From the NCBI RefSeq assembly GCF_030700285.1, contig NZ_JAUYZJ010000007.1, forward strand, positions 1-64,000: a stretch of DNA of 64,000 nucleotides. The letters are read 5' to 3'. This stretch comes from Methylobacterium sp. NEAU K. GTDB lineage: Bacteria > Pseudomonadota > Alphaproteobacteria > Rhizobiales > Beijerinckiaceae. Made by a program: the position numbers and the translations under genes. The notes under the pieces are model-generated. The model saw only the letters and a list, made by a program, of their open reading frames with translations, did not search any database and had not been told where the DNA came from. Positions 33,817-42,751 of the stretch are shown piece by piece (the stretch's first letter is position 1; each line of letters starts with the position of its first letter).

Positions 33817-35673
33817 TCAGGCTTCCAGCACGTAGGTGCCCGGAGCGTCTCCCAGAACCGCGAAGCCGGCGGCCGGCGCGCCCGTCGCGGGCGGCGGCAC
33901 GGGCGGCCCTGACCGCTCGGCCAGCCAGGCGGCCCAAGCCGGCCACCAAGAGCCCTCGCTGGGCGCCGTCTGGGCGAACCAGGCGTCGGGATCGCGGTAG
34001 TGGTCGACCGTTCCGGTGGTTCGGATCCGGTAACGGCAATGCGGGTGGCCCGGCTCAGAGACGATCCCGGCATTGTGGCCGCCGCTGGCGAGGACGAAGG
34101 TGACCTCGGTGTCGGCGAGATGGTGGGTCTTGAACACCGAACGCCAGGGCGCGACGTGATCGCGCTCCGTGCCCACCGCGAAGACAGGGACCCGGATGTC
34201 GGTCACGGAGACCGGCCTGCCCCCGGCCTGCAGGCGCCCTTCCGCAAGGTCGTTGTCGAGGAACAGACCGCGCAGGTACTCCGCGTGCATCCGGGCCGGC
34301 AGGCGGGTGGCGTCCGCGTTCCAGGCCATCAGGTCGGTCATCGGCTCCCGTCGGCCCAGCAGGTAGGCGCGGACGATGCGGGACCAGATCAGGTCGTTCG
34401 AGCGCAGGAGCTGGAATGCGCCGGCCATCTGCCTTGCGTCGAGCGTCCCCTGGCTGCGCATCAAGCTCTCCAGGAAGCTGATCTGGCTCTCGCCGATGAA
34501 CAGTGTCAGCTCCCCGGCCTCGGTGAAGTCGAGCTGCGCGGCGAACAGGCTGAGCGAGGCCAGGCGGGCGTCGCCGTCCCGGCTCATCGCGGCGGCTGCG
34601 ATGGCGAGCAAAGTACCGCCGAGGCAGTATCCGGTCGCGTGGACCTTGCCGCCGGGGATGATGGCCGAGACCGCGTCGAGGGCCGCCGACACGCCGAGCC
34701 GGCGATAATCGTCGAAGGACACGTCCCGGTCCTCCGGGCCGGGGTTGCGCCACGAGACCATGAAGACCGTGTAGCCCTGACCGGTGAGGTACCGGACCAG
34801 CGAGTTCTCAGGCGACAGGTCGAGGATGTAGAACTTCATGATCCAGGCCGGCACGATCAGCACCGGCTCGGGCCTGACCTCGGCGGTGGTCGGGGCGTAC
34901 TGGATCAGTTCGATTAGACGGTTGCGGAACACGACCCTGCCGGGCGAGGCCGCCACCGCCCGCCCGACCGGGAAGGCGTCGGCGCCGACCGGCTTCAATC
35001 CCTCGGCTGCGCGGGCGACATCCTCGGCGGCGTTGAGCAGGCCCGTGACGAGGTTCGCGCCGCCGGTCCTGAGTGTCTCACCCAGCACGACGGGATTGGT
35101 CCACGGCAGGTTCGAGGGCGAGACGGCGTCGAGCAACTGACGCGCCACGAACGCCACGAGGTTCTCGTGGGCGCGCGAGACGCCCGGTACGCCGGTGGTC
35201 GCGTTGTGCCACCATTGCTGGGTCAGCAGGAACGACTGGTAGGCGAGGCTGAAGGGCCATGCCCGCCAGGCCGGGTCGTCGAAGCGGTGGTCCTGGGGCA
35301 GCGGGTCGATGCACGGCGCGGCGCGGCCCTGCAGGAGGATATTCCGGGCGGCGAACTGCGCGAGACGCATCTCCTTCCGGACGAACTTCGTCGCCAGAGT
35401 CGCCTGCTTGCCCGGCGAGAAGCCCGCATGGACCGCCCAGTCGAACCACGCCTCGGCGAGCGCCGCCGGCGAGAGCCCCCCGGTCATCCGCGCGACGGAC
35501 GCGTGGACGCTCTGGTCGATCGCGCGCCTGACGGGCGCCAGATCGTCCTCCTCGTCGCGGAGAGCGGGACGGGGCGCCGGGCTGCGGATCTCCTTGACCG
35601 CGGTGAGAGGCATCCGGGTCGGCGCCGGCTCGGGGGTCGTCGTGGCCGAGGCTCTCGTGTCCGATTCGAGCAT
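33817..35673 (-). CDS. phaC: Class I poly(3-hydroxyalkanoate) synthase
   Basis: 618 residues from ATG 35673 with AGGAGG six bases upstream. Polymerises (R)-3-hydroxybutyryl-CoA on the granule surface. The lipase-like box is GYCLGG with catalytic C350; further down are the family regions containing the catalytic Asp (DIRVPVFAVGTERDHVAPW) and His (SGGHNAGIVSEPGHPH). N-terminal domain of about 100 residues is family-typical. First gene of phaC-pta-ackA. A FixK box with one changed base is centred 60 bp before the ATG. Confidence 0.93.
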   Translation of the reverse strand: MLESDTRASATTTPEPAPTRMPLTAVKEIRSPAPRPALRDEEDDLAPVRRAIDQSVHASVARMTGGLSPAALAEAWFDWAVHAGFSPGKQATLATKFVRKEMRLAQFAARNILLQGRAAPCIDPLPQDHRFDDPAWRAWPFSLAYQSFLLTQQWWHNATTGVPGVSRAHENLVAFVARQLLDAVSPSNLPWTNPVVLGETLRTGGANLVTGLLNAAEDVARAAEGLKPVGADAFPVGRAVAASPGRVVFRNRLIELIQYAPTTAEVRPEPVLIVPAWIMKFYILDLSPENSLVRYLTGQGYTVFMVSWRNPGPEDRDVSFDDYRRLGVSAALDAVSAIIPGGKVHATGYCLGGTLLAIAAAAMSRDGDARLASLSLFAAQLDFTEAGELTLFIGESQISFLESLMRSQGTLDARQMAGAFQLLRSNDLIWSRIVRAYLLGRREPMTDLMAWNADATRLPARMHAEYLRGLFLDNDLAEGRLQAGGRPVSVTDIRVPVFAVGTERDHVAPWRSVFKTHHLADTEVTFVLASGGHNAGIVSEPGHPHCRYRIRTTGTVDHYRDPDAWFAQTAPSEGSWWPAWAAWLAERSGPPVPPPATGAPAAGFAVLGDAPGTYVLEA

Positions 35674-35725
35674 GCGCGACCTCCTGCGACGCCGGGAAGG
35701 CTACGCCGTGCGGTGTCGTGGGATC

Positions 35726-35739
35726 CTGATTCAGATCAA
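35726..35739 (-). promoter_or_regulatory. FixK box of phaC-pta-ackA (one mismatch)
   Basis: CTGATTCAGATCAA on the plus strand, TTGATCTGAATCAG on the coding strand. Centre is 60 bp before the phaC ATG, the same spacing as in cydA, so the single mismatch is probably tolerated. Confidence 0.65.
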
Positions 35740-35792
35740 AGCGTCGCCGCGGGCGGATGGGGCCCGGTTGCCGCAGCCGTTGCGATCCGGCC

Positions 35793-36917
35793 TCAGGAAA
35801 GGGCCGTGGCCTTCCGGAAGCGCAGGATCGCCGCGGCGACGAACAGGGCGCCGATCCCACTCACCACCACGATACGGGTCCAGACCGCTTCGAATCCGGC
35901 GCCGCGGTACAGGATCGCCTGCGCGAAGGCCACGAAATGCACCGTGGGGGAGGCCTGGAGAAGCGTGGCGAGCCACGGCGGCATGCTCTCCAACGGCGTG
36001 TTGCTCCCGGACAGCATGGCCAGCGGCAGATAGATCAGAAGGTAGAGCAGGCCGAGCTGCGGCATCGAGCGCGCGACCGTTCCGAGGAACAGGCCGATCG
36101 AGGTGGCGAAAAACAGGTAGGCCGCCGTCCCGGCCAGGAAGAGCGGGATCGAGCCGCTGATCGGGACATGGAGCAGGCCCCGTACCACGAGGGTGAGCGA
36201 CAGGCCGACCGCCACGAGGATCACGAGGCCGTTCGCCCAGACCTTCGCCATGGCGATCTCGAAGGGCGTGACCGGCATCACGAGCAGGTGCTCCAGGGTC
36301 CCGCGCTCGCGCTCGCGCACCACGGCTGCGCCGGCCAGGATGATCGCCAGCATCGTCACGCTGTTCAGGATCCCCATCACGCTCGTGAACCACCCCGTCT
36401 CGGCGTTGGGGTTGAAGGCGATGCGCGCGATCAGTTCGACCGGCGTCGGTGTCGGCGCCGCCCCGGCCCGGGAGACAAAGCCCGCGACCTCGTCGGCGAC
36501 GATCTGCTGCACGTAGCTCGCGCCGAGGCCGGCCTGCACCATCGCGGTCGCGTCGACGTCGAGCTGGAGCCGCGCGGGCCGTCGGCCGAGCAGGTCGGAT
36601 TCGAAGCGCGGGGGGATATCGAGCACGAACGTGTACCTGCCGGCATTCAGGGCCGGGACGATGTCGCGCTCGGCGATGGGGACGGGCGCCTTGAAGTAGG
36701 GCGGCAGGAACGCCTGCGTGATTCGACGCGACAGCGTCGAGCCGTCCTCGTCGACGATGGCGATCGCGGCGTTGCGCAGTTCCTGCGAACTGCTCTGCGC
36801 CTGCGCGATGATCGCCAAGGAGAAGCTGTAGACGACCAGACCCAGGAGGACGTAGTCGCGCAGAAAGCTGCGCAGTTCCTTCGTGCCGAGCCAGAAGATG
36901 TTCGCGAGGGCCGTCAC
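35793..36917 (-). CDS. ABC-2 type permease (YhhJ-like), last gene of the exporter operon
   Basis: 374 residues from a GTG start. One N-terminal membrane helix (YVLLGLVVYSFSLAIIAQAQ), a large periplasmic domain of about 150 residues, then five helices including TMLAIILAGAAVVRERERGTLEHLLVMPVTPFEI, the ABC-2 permease signature. Together with the double-ATPase protein and the HlyD-like adaptor it forms a YhiI-RbbA-YhhJ-type system. Substrate unknown. It is 21 bp below the ATPase gene. Confidence 0.82.
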   Translation of the reverse strand: MTALANIFWLGTKELRSFLRDYVLLGLVVYSFSLAIIAQAQSSSQELRNAAIAIVDEDGSTLSRRITQAFLPPYFKAPVPIAERDIVPALNAGRYTFVLDIPPRFESDLLGRRPARLQLDVDATAMVQAGLGASYVQQIVADEVAGFVSRAGAAPTPTPVELIARIAFNPNAETGWFTSVMGILNSVTMLAIILAGAAVVRERERGTLEHLLVMPVTPFEIAMAKVWANGLVILVAVGLSLTLVVRGLLHVPISGSIPLFLAGTAAYLFFATSIGLFLGTVARSMPQLGLLYLLIYLPLAMLSGSNTPLESMPPWLATLLQASPTVHFVAFAQAILYRGAGFEAVWTRIVVVSGIGALFVAAAILRFRKATALS

Positions 36918-36938
36918 GGGCGGGGGCGTATCCCTGTC

Positions 36939-39674
36939 TCAGGATTCCTGCCGGGGCATCATCAGGAGTGCCGCGCCGGTCAGGATCGGGATGAAGGCCG
37001 CGAGGATCGCCAAGCTGCCGGCGAGGTCGGCCAACCCGAGACCCTTCGTGAAGGTGCCGAGGCTCACGGGCAGGTAGTAGCTCATGGGGAAGAGCCGCCC
37101 CAGCACGCGACCCATCCCGGTCAGCGCGGAGACGGGGACGAGCATGCCCGCGAACATCGTGGCGGGGAGCACCGTCAGGATCGCGGTCCCGAACAGGGCC
37201 GCGATCTGTGTCCGGGCGAAGGTCGAGATGAGCATCCCGTAGGCGGTGGTGGCCGTGACGTAGATGAGGGTTCCGAGGATGAGTGCCGCCGCGCTGCCCT
37301 TGAGCGGGACTCTGAAGACGACTTGAGCCAGCAGGAACATGAACGCGAAGTTGACCATCGCCAGAGCGATGTAGGGCAGCTGCTTTCCCAGGAGGAATTC
37401 CAGGCGGGTCAGGGGCGTCACGTAGAGGTTCGTGATCGAGCCGAGTTCTTTTTCGCGGACGACCGCCAGAGCCATCATGATCGCCGGGATGAGCGCGAGC
37501 TGCAGGGCGATCTGCGCGGGAACCATCGCGAAAATGCTGTCGAAATCCTGGTTGTACTTGAAGCGTATGTCGAGCTGCGCCTGCGGATACGGCGCCGCTT
37601 GTGTGGAATGCCGCCGTGGATCGGACAGGTAGAGCCGGTGCACGCCCGACAGGTAGCCCCGGATGGTCTGCGCGAAGAACGGCCTGGCCCCGTCGACCCA
37701 CCCCGCCACCGCTGTCGGCCGCCCCCGGGCCAGATCTCGTCCGAAGCCGGGCGGGATCTCGATCGCGGCCGCGATGTCCCCGCGTGCGAGCCGGCGTTCG
37801 AGATCGCCGAAGCTCGACAGCGGCGCCTTCTCCACGAAGTAGCGCGAACCGCGGAGGCCTTCGAGATAGGCACGGCTCTCGTGGCTGCGGTCGTGATCGA
37901 GCGCCGCGAAGGCGACGCTGTTCACGTCGGTCGAGATCCCGAACCCGAAGACGAGCATCAGGAAGGTGGAGCCCAGGACCGCGAAGGCGAGGCGTATCCG
38001 GTCGCGCGCGAGTTCCAGTGCCTCGCGGACCGTGCAGGCGAGGAGCCGGCGCAGGCTGAACCATGCGGAGATGCGCGCCTGTCGAGTCTCGCGCGGCGGA
38101 TCGCCCGCGGCCTCCACCGGAGCCGGGCCGGCACCGGACGCGGCGGCCTTTTCGAGATGGGTGACGAAGGCGTCCTCCAGGGTGGCGGCACCGCAGCTCC
38201 TGACGAGTCCGTCGGGGGTGTCGATGGCCAGGACACGCCCCGAATCCATCAGCGCGAGCCGGTCGCAGCGTTCGGCTTCGCCCATGAAGTGGGTCGACAC
38301 GAAGATCGTCACGCCCTGCCGGCGCGCGAGATCGAGCAGAAGCTCCCAGAAGCGGTCGCGGGCCCGGGGATCGACGCCGGAGGTCGGCTCGTCGAGGATC
38401 AGGAGTTCGGGGGCGTGGACGACGGCGACCGCGAGGGCGAGGCGCTGGCGGATGCCGAGCGGCAGATCCTCGGCGCGCTGGTCGACGTGGCGGGCGAGGT
38501 CGAACTGCGCGATGCATTCGGCCACGCGTGCCCGCCGGACATCCGCCGGGAGGTGGAACAGGCGCGCGTGCAAGGCGAGGTTCTGGCGGACGGTGAGCTC
38601 GCCGTAGAGCGAGAAGCTCTGCGACATGTAGCCGACCCGCCGACGCGCCTCGATGCCGCCGGCCGCGACCGGCTTGCCGAACAGGAGCGCCTCGCCCTCG
38701 CTCGGCGGCAGCAGGCCGGTGAGGACCTTCATGGTCGTCGTCTTGCCGCAGCCGTTCGAGCCGACGAAGCCGAAGATTTCCCCGGGCATGATCTCGAAGC
38801 TGACGCGATCGACCGCGGTGAAATCGCCGAACCGCCGGGTCAGGCCGCGCGCGGTGATGATCGGCCTTCCACCGGCCGGCGCTGGCGCGGGGTCCGCCGG
38901 TCCCTGAGAGAAGGGGCGCGCCACCGGCGGCAGCATCGCCGCGAAGGCTGCCTCGACGCTGGCGGCGCGGTTCCTCCGTCGCAGCGAGTCCGGCGAGCCG
39001 GTCGCGACCACGCGACCGTCGTTCATCGCGACGAGCCAGTCGAACCTCTCCGCCTCCTGCATGTAGGCCGTTGCGACCAGCACGGACATCGCCCGGCGCC
39101 GATCCCGGATCCGGCCGATCAGCTCCCAGAACTGCCGCCGCGAGAGCGGATCGACCCCGGTCGTCGGTTCATCGAGGATCAGCAGGTCGGGGTCGTGGAT
39201 CAGGGAGCAGCACAGGCCCAGCTTCTGCCGCATGCCGCCGGACAGCTTCCCGGCCGGGCGATCGGCGAAGGGCGCGAGGCCCGTGCCGGCCAGGAGTTCG
39301 GCGATCCGCGCGTCCCGCTCCGGCCTTTCCTGCCCGAACAGGCGTCCGAAGACGTCGATGTTCTCGCGAACGCTGAGACTGGAATACAGATTCCGCCCGA
39401 GGCCCTGCGGCATGTAGGCGATCTGCGGACATACGGCGGCCCGGTGCCGGGCATCCGTGATGTCGCCGTCGAGGACGCGGACGCGACCGGCCTGAACCCG
39501 TCGGGCCCCGGCCAGGATGGCGAGCAGCGTCGATTTCCCGACGCCGTCGGGACCGATCAGACCGACGAGGCGGCCGCCGGGAATGGCGAGCGTCACATCG
39601 CCGAGCGCGACGGTCCGGCCGTACCGGTGCGAGAGCCGCTCGACCCGGGCGACGGCGAGGTCCTGCGGCTCCAT
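36939..39674 (-). CDS. RbbA-like ABC protein: two ATPase domains fused to an ABC-2 membrane domain
   Basis: 911 residues from ATG 39674, which leaves 8 bp after the adaptor gene; ATG 39743 would overlap it by 61 bp. First ATPase: GPDGVGKST, LSGGMRQKLGLCCSL, LLILDEPTTGVDP. Second ATPase: GSNGCGKTT, LPLGIRQRLALAVAV (degenerate signature), LLILDEPTSGVDP. The last about 370 residues form an ABC-2 permease with its own periplasmic loop. RbbA (YhiH) of E. coli has this layout and has been linked to ribosomes, but most relatives look like exporters. Second gene-end of a four-gene operon headed by the CBS-BON protein. Confidence 0.85.
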   Translation of the reverse strand: MEPQDLAVARVERLSHRYGRTVALGDVTLAIPGGRLVGLIGPDGVGKSTLLAILAGARRVQAGRVRVLDGDITDARHRAAVCPQIAYMPQGLGRNLYSSLSVRENIDVFGRLFGQERPERDARIAELLAGTGLAPFADRPAGKLSGGMRQKLGLCCSLIHDPDLLILDEPTTGVDPLSRRQFWELIGRIRDRRRAMSVLVATAYMQEAERFDWLVAMNDGRVVATGSPDSLRRRNRAASVEAAFAAMLPPVARPFSQGPADPAPAPAGGRPIITARGLTRRFGDFTAVDRVSFEIMPGEIFGFVGSNGCGKTTTMKVLTGLLPPSEGEALLFGKPVAAGGIEARRRVGYMSQSFSLYGELTVRQNLALHARLFHLPADVRRARVAECIAQFDLARHVDQRAEDLPLGIRQRLALAVAVVHAPELLILDEPTSGVDPRARDRFWELLLDLARRQGVTIFVSTHFMGEAERCDRLALMDSGRVLAIDTPDGLVRSCGAATLEDAFVTHLEKAAASGAGPAPVEAAGDPPRETRQARISAWFSLRRLLACTVREALELARDRIRLAFAVLGSTFLMLVFGFGISTDVNSVAFAALDHDRSHESRAYLEGLRGSRYFVEKAPLSSFGDLERRLARGDIAAAIEIPPGFGRDLARGRPTAVAGWVDGARPFFAQTIRGYLSGVHRLYLSDPRRHSTQAAPYPQAQLDIRFKYNQDFDSIFAMVPAQIALQLALIPAIMMALAVVREKELGSITNLYVTPLTRLEFLLGKQLPYIALAMVNFAFMFLLAQVVFRVPLKGSAAALILGTLIYVTATTAYGMLISTFARTQIAALFGTAILTVLPATMFAGMLVPVSALTGMGRVLGRLFPMSYYLPVSLGTFTKGLGLADLAGSLAILAAFIPILTGAALLMMPRQES

Positions 39675-39682
39675 GGCGGATC

Positions 39683-40990
39683 TCAGGGCTTCGCCGGGGG
39701 CGGAGCCGACGGCGGTGCGCTGGGGCGAAGTTGCTCGGGCCACGCGGCCGCCGCGTCGGTCCGGACGTAGGCCACCCCCGGCAATCCGCTGCGGACGAGG
39801 GTCTCGCGTCCCTGAAGGCGCTCCGGATCGATCCGAACCCGGATCCGGAACATCAACTTGTCCCGCTCGTCGTGCGTCTCGACAGTCTTCGGCGTGAACT
39901 GCGCCTGGCTGGAGACGAGGACGACCTTGGCCGGGATCACGTGCGTGGGATAGGCGTCGAGGACGATCCGCGCCTCCGATCCGATCCGGACCCGGCCTGC
40001 CTCCGGCGTGGGCAGATAGACATCCATGCGGACGTCGGCGGTATCGAGCATCGTGAAGACCTTGCCGCCGGCACCCAGGACCTCGCCGACGTTGGCGACG
40101 CGGTACTCGATCGGCCCTGTGCGCGGCGCGACCAGCGAATTGTCGGCGATGTTGACCCGATAATACGCGACGCTCTGCATCACGGCCTCGAGCGCGTGTT
40201 CGGCCGCGCCGATGCGTGAGGCCGCCGCCTCCCGCGCCGCCAGGGCCGCCTCGGCGTTCTGCCGGGCGACCAACAGGGCTTGGTCCGCACCGCCGAGCCG
40301 CGCCTCGGCCGCACTCAGCGCCGCGACAGCGGCATCCGCCTCCTGCTGGCGCTGGTCGAGCCGTTCGGCGGTCGCGTAGCCCCTGGACGTGAGGTAGCTG
40401 GATCGGCTCAGCTCCTGCTTGGTGAGCTTCACGTGGCTCTGCTGCTGCTGAACGTTGGCCCGGGCTTCCTCGACGGCGCGCTGGGCCTGGCTGATCGCCG
40501 CTTGCGTGCCGATGACTTGCGCCTGCTGCTGCGCGAAGTTGCGCTCGGCCTCCTCGACGCCCTTCTGCGATTGCCGGACCTGCGCTTCGGCCTGGCCCAG
40601 CTGTGCCTCCAGGTCACGGGTATCCATGACGGCGACGACCTGCCCCGCGCGGACCATGTCGCCCTCGTTAGCGAGCAGTCGCGCGACGCGGCCGGCGAAC
40701 TTGGTGTCGATGTCGACCACCCCCGCCTCGAGGCGGCCGTTTCCGGAGGCGAAGCCCGGCGGCAGCAGCGGCCGGTGAGCCCGCCACCACCCGTAGCCGC
40801 CGCCGGCGAGCGCCAGGAGCGCCAGGGCGGCAGCCAGCCACGAGATCACCGTGCGCCGCCGGTTTGGGATGGACGGAGTGCGCGCCGGAGATGGAACGAG
40901 GGCGCCGCGAGACGGGACGGCCACGCCCCGGACGACCCCCGGCGTCTCGTCGCGGGTGCCCACCGCGGGCAGGATCGCGTCCGTGGTCAC
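39683..40990 (-). CDS. HlyD-family membrane-fusion protein (YhiI-like)
   Basis: 435 residues from a GTG whose bases overlap the stop of the CBS gene (GTGA). A cytoplasmic front of about 45 residues precedes one membrane helix (SWLAAALALLALAGGGYGWW). Then come the lipoyl half (GRLEAGVVDIDTKFAGRVARLLANEGDMVRAGQ), a long Gln/Ala-rich coiled coil (about residues 130-260), and the second lipoyl/beta-barrel half (VAPRTGPIEYRVANVGEVLG). It links the ABC permeases to the outer membrane. The C-terminus is a Pro/Ala-rich tail. Confidence 0.85.
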   Translation of the reverse strand: MTTDAILPAVGTRDETPGVVRGVAVPSRGALVPSPARTPSIPNRRRTVISWLAAALALLALAGGGYGWWRAHRPLLPPGFASGNGRLEAGVVDIDTKFAGRVARLLANEGDMVRAGQVVAVMDTRDLEAQLGQAEAQVRQSQKGVEEAERNFAQQQAQVIGTQAAISQAQRAVEEARANVQQQQSHVKLTKQELSRSSYLTSRGYATAERLDQRQQEADAAVAALSAAEARLGGADQALLVARQNAEAALAAREAAASRIGAAEHALEAVMQSVAYYRVNIADNSLVAPRTGPIEYRVANVGEVLGAGGKVFTMLDTADVRMDVYLPTPEAGRVRIGSEARIVLDAYPTHVIPAKVVLVSSQAQFTPKTVETHDERDKLMFRIRVRIDPERLQGRETLVRSGLPGVAYVRTDAAAAWPEQLRPSAPPSAPPPAKP

Positions 40991-41775
40991 GGACGGCCGC
41001 CCTCGACCGGCGCCCCATTCTCTGCAGCCGGCTGCGCATCAACTCCGGCGCCCCGGTCCTTCTCGTCGTCCGGTGACAGCAGCACCGTGCCGGAGAGCGG
41101 CTCGACCCAGGTCAGGTGGTCGCGCAAGCCCGTGACACCCGGCACGTTCTCGACGGCGGCATGCACGGCGCCGCGCTCCCGCTCGTCGGTGATGCAGCCG
41201 CGCAGCTCGACCGCGCCGCCGCGGACGTTGACGTCGATCGCGGCCTTCGGGATGCAGACGGCCCGGTCGAACTCGGCGAGGATGTCCCGACGGATCTCGG
41301 CGTCGCTCCGCGACCGGTGGGGCACCTCAGCGGCCAATGCCGTTCCGAGGGCCCGAACGATATCCGCCCGGCTGACCATCCCGACGACGGCGCTCGCGCG
41401 TACGATCGGCACGCGCCGGATCCGATTGCGCGTCATCACCTCGATGATCTCGCGCACGGACGCGTCCTCCGCGACCGTCGTCACCGGGCTCGACATCACC
41501 TCCTCGACCATCCGTCCGCGGGAATGTGCGTATTCCTCCGCGAGCGTGCCGGGGCTGCGGAGATACTGGATCCAACGGGGTCGCCGGACCTCGCTGTTCA
41601 GCTCGACCCTACGGAGCAGATCGCCTTCGGTGAGGATGCCCACGAGGGCGCCCTGCGCATCGATGACCGGCAAGCCGCTGACCCCGGTCTCGAGCATGAG
41701 TTCGATCGCCCGCAGGAGGGTCGTCTTGGGGCAAGCGCTGACGACAGGCGCAGACATGATCTGACGAGCGAGCAT
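40987..41775 (-). CDS. CBS-CBS-BON protein heading the ABC operon
   Basis: 262 residues from ATG 41775 (AGGAAGG eight bases upstream). Two CBS domains (MLARQIMSAPVVSACPKTT..., then VEEVMSSPVTTVAEDASVREIIEVM) can bind adenosine nucleotides as energy sensors. A BON domain follows (ILAEFDRAVCIPKAAIDVNVRGGAVELRGCI), a fold linked to membranes and osmotic shock. No transporter is fused, so it probably acts as a soluble regulator. Start of the transcript that runs through the three exporter genes. Confidence 0.85.
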   Translation of the reverse strand: MLARQIMSAPVVSACPKTTLLRAIELMLETGVSGLPVIDAQGALVGILTEGDLLRRVELNSEVRRPRWIQYLRSPGTLAEEYAHSRGRMVEEVMSSPVTTVAEDASVREIIEVMTRNRIRRVPIVRASAVVGMVSRADIVRALGTALAAEVPHRSRSDAEIRRDILAEFDRAVCIPKAAIDVNVRGGAVELRGCITDERERGAVHAAVENVPGVTGLRDHLTWVEPLSGTVLLSPDDEKDRGAGVDAQPAAENGAPVEGGRP

Positions 41776-41872
41776 CGGGTGCGCCTTCCTGTCTCGACGT
41801 GAATGATCGGCCGGCGTTTGGCGGACAGGGCTCGATCGCGATCACGGTTGGACCCCGCCCCGCGGCCTCGCC

Positions 41873-41886
41873 TTGCGCTGGATCAA
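41873..41886. promoter_or_regulatory. FixK box between divergent genes
   Basis: TTGCGCTGGATCAA, identical to the box at 57676-57689. Centre is 63 bp before the rightward ATG at 41943 and 105 bp before the leftward CBS-BON ATG at 41775. Its TTGC half-site matches the TTG(A/C)-N6-(T/G)CAA pattern known for FixK2. Confidence 0.75.
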
Positions 41887-41942
41887 GGCCTACCTGCGCA
41901 CGCACGGCATCATGCGGCCCGGGGCGGGACCGGGAGGCGGAC

Positions 41943-42149
41943 ATGCGGATGGCGGCGCGGGCGGGCTGCGTGACGACGGTGCGGACGGCCCGGATGCCGA
42001 GAGGATCGGCGGTGACGGCCTGCCGGGAAGAGCCTGATCTCGAGGCCCGGATCGCGGACCGCGACCGGCGCGGTGCCGTCGGCCGCCCGGCGTTCGCCTG
42101 GGCGGTCGTCTCGGCGATCGTGACGAGACTCATGCAGCTTACCCGCTGA
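41943..42149 (+). CDS. Small membrane-associated protein of unknown function
   Basis: 68 residues. The ATG has GGGAGG five bases upstream, and the FixK box is at the standard distance, which together make this short gene convincing. The protein is very basic in its first half (RTARMPRG) and has one hydrophobic helix near the end (FAWAVVSAIVTRLM). I do not recognise it. It shares layout and the pattern TVR-x(6-8)-P with the 66-residue protein at 62203-62403: basic front, C-terminal helix containing SAIVT/ASIVT. Confidence 0.6.
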   Translation: MRMAARAGCVTTVRTARMPRGSAVTACREEPDLEARIADRDRRGAVGRPAFAWAVVSAIVTRLMQLTR

Positions 42150-42239
42150 GGCGCACCGCCGGGATGCGACGAGGAATGACGGTCTGGTGCGGGCGGGTCG
42201 GGCGCGGGTTCGCGTTGCCGCCGGACCTGCCGGTCCGCG

Positions 42240-42530
42240 TCAGGGCTGCGCAGACTCGCGCAGCGTGTCCGTGCTGACCGGCGTCAGATCGCCACTCGAT
42301 GCCTGCCGGTTCGTCACGGTCCGGTCGAGCTCTCTGGCGGCGTTCGCGTAAAGCTCGAACCTGCGCTGCATGATCACGCGCTTGGCGAAGGTGCGGCTTC
42401 TGATCATTTCCGCCTTGGCCTTTTCGGCCCGCTTTCGCAGCTTGGCCGCCAGTTTGTCGTAGGCCTTGTCGATCTTGGCGCGGACCGCGTCGGCTTCCGC
42501 GCTCAGGCGCGTGGCGAGATCGCGCTTCAT
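42240..42530 (-). CDS. Small basic coiled-coil protein
   Basis: 96 residues, leftward. The product is highly charged and helical (KIDKAYDKLAAKLRKRAEKAKAEM), with no signal peptide or membrane helix, ending in a Ser/Thr-rich tail. It has phasin-like or nucleoid-protein-like composition but no family match by eye. A FixK box is centred 60 bp before the ATG and a TAAATG -10-like hexamer lies in between (42560-42555), so it is a strong FixK target. Confidence 0.65.
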   Translation of the reverse strand: MKRDLATRLSAEADAVRAKIDKAYDKLAAKLRKRAEKAKAEMIRSRTFAKRVIMQRRFELYANAARELDRTVTNRQASSGDLTPVSTDTLRESAQP

Positions 42531-42583
42531 GACATAACCTCATCGCGTTTCGGCCATTTACCTCCACACTTGCTTTCGCGTCA

Positions 42584-42597
42584 TTGATCTCCGTCAA
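42584..42597 (-). promoter_or_regulatory. FixK box of the small coiled-coil gene
   Basis: TTGATCTCCGTCAA, centre 60 bp before ATG 42530. Reading leftward, TAAATG at 42560-42555 sits where a -10 element is expected. Confidence 0.8.
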
Positions 42598-42640
42598 AGC
42601 ATTGGTTCCTGTACTGATTCATGCATTCGCTCAACTGTGG

Positions 42641-42655
42641 TCAAGTGGAACTTGA
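42641..42655. repeat. Perfect inverted repeat TCAAGT-GGA-ACTTGA, possible operator
   Basis: Six-base arms around a three-base centre, within GGTCAAGTGGAACTTGAGACC. It lies about 97 bp before the small gene that leads the CPL-type ATPase. The half-sites face the opposite way to a FixK box. Dyads of this sort (SoxR, other MerR-family) control metal or redox genes, but spacing here differs by one base from SoxR sites. Confidence 0.4.
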
Positions 42656-42751
42656 GACCTGCGTCGAGCGGGGCGGCTTCGAGGGCCGTGTCCCGGAGGT
42701 GGCCGCCGTAGCGGCCCAGTCCGCGTCACCGTCCCGGAAGGATCTCCGTCC

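Noticed and set aside
35757..39770. A 1337-codon rightward open frame
   Set aside because: Antisense to the ABC permease and RbbA-like genes; composition is typical of a GC-rich shadow frame.
42601..42660. A FixK box before the CPL-type ATPase
   Set aside because: TCAA and TTGA occur there but in the wrong order and spacing (TCAAGT-GGA-ACTTGA); it is a different dyad.
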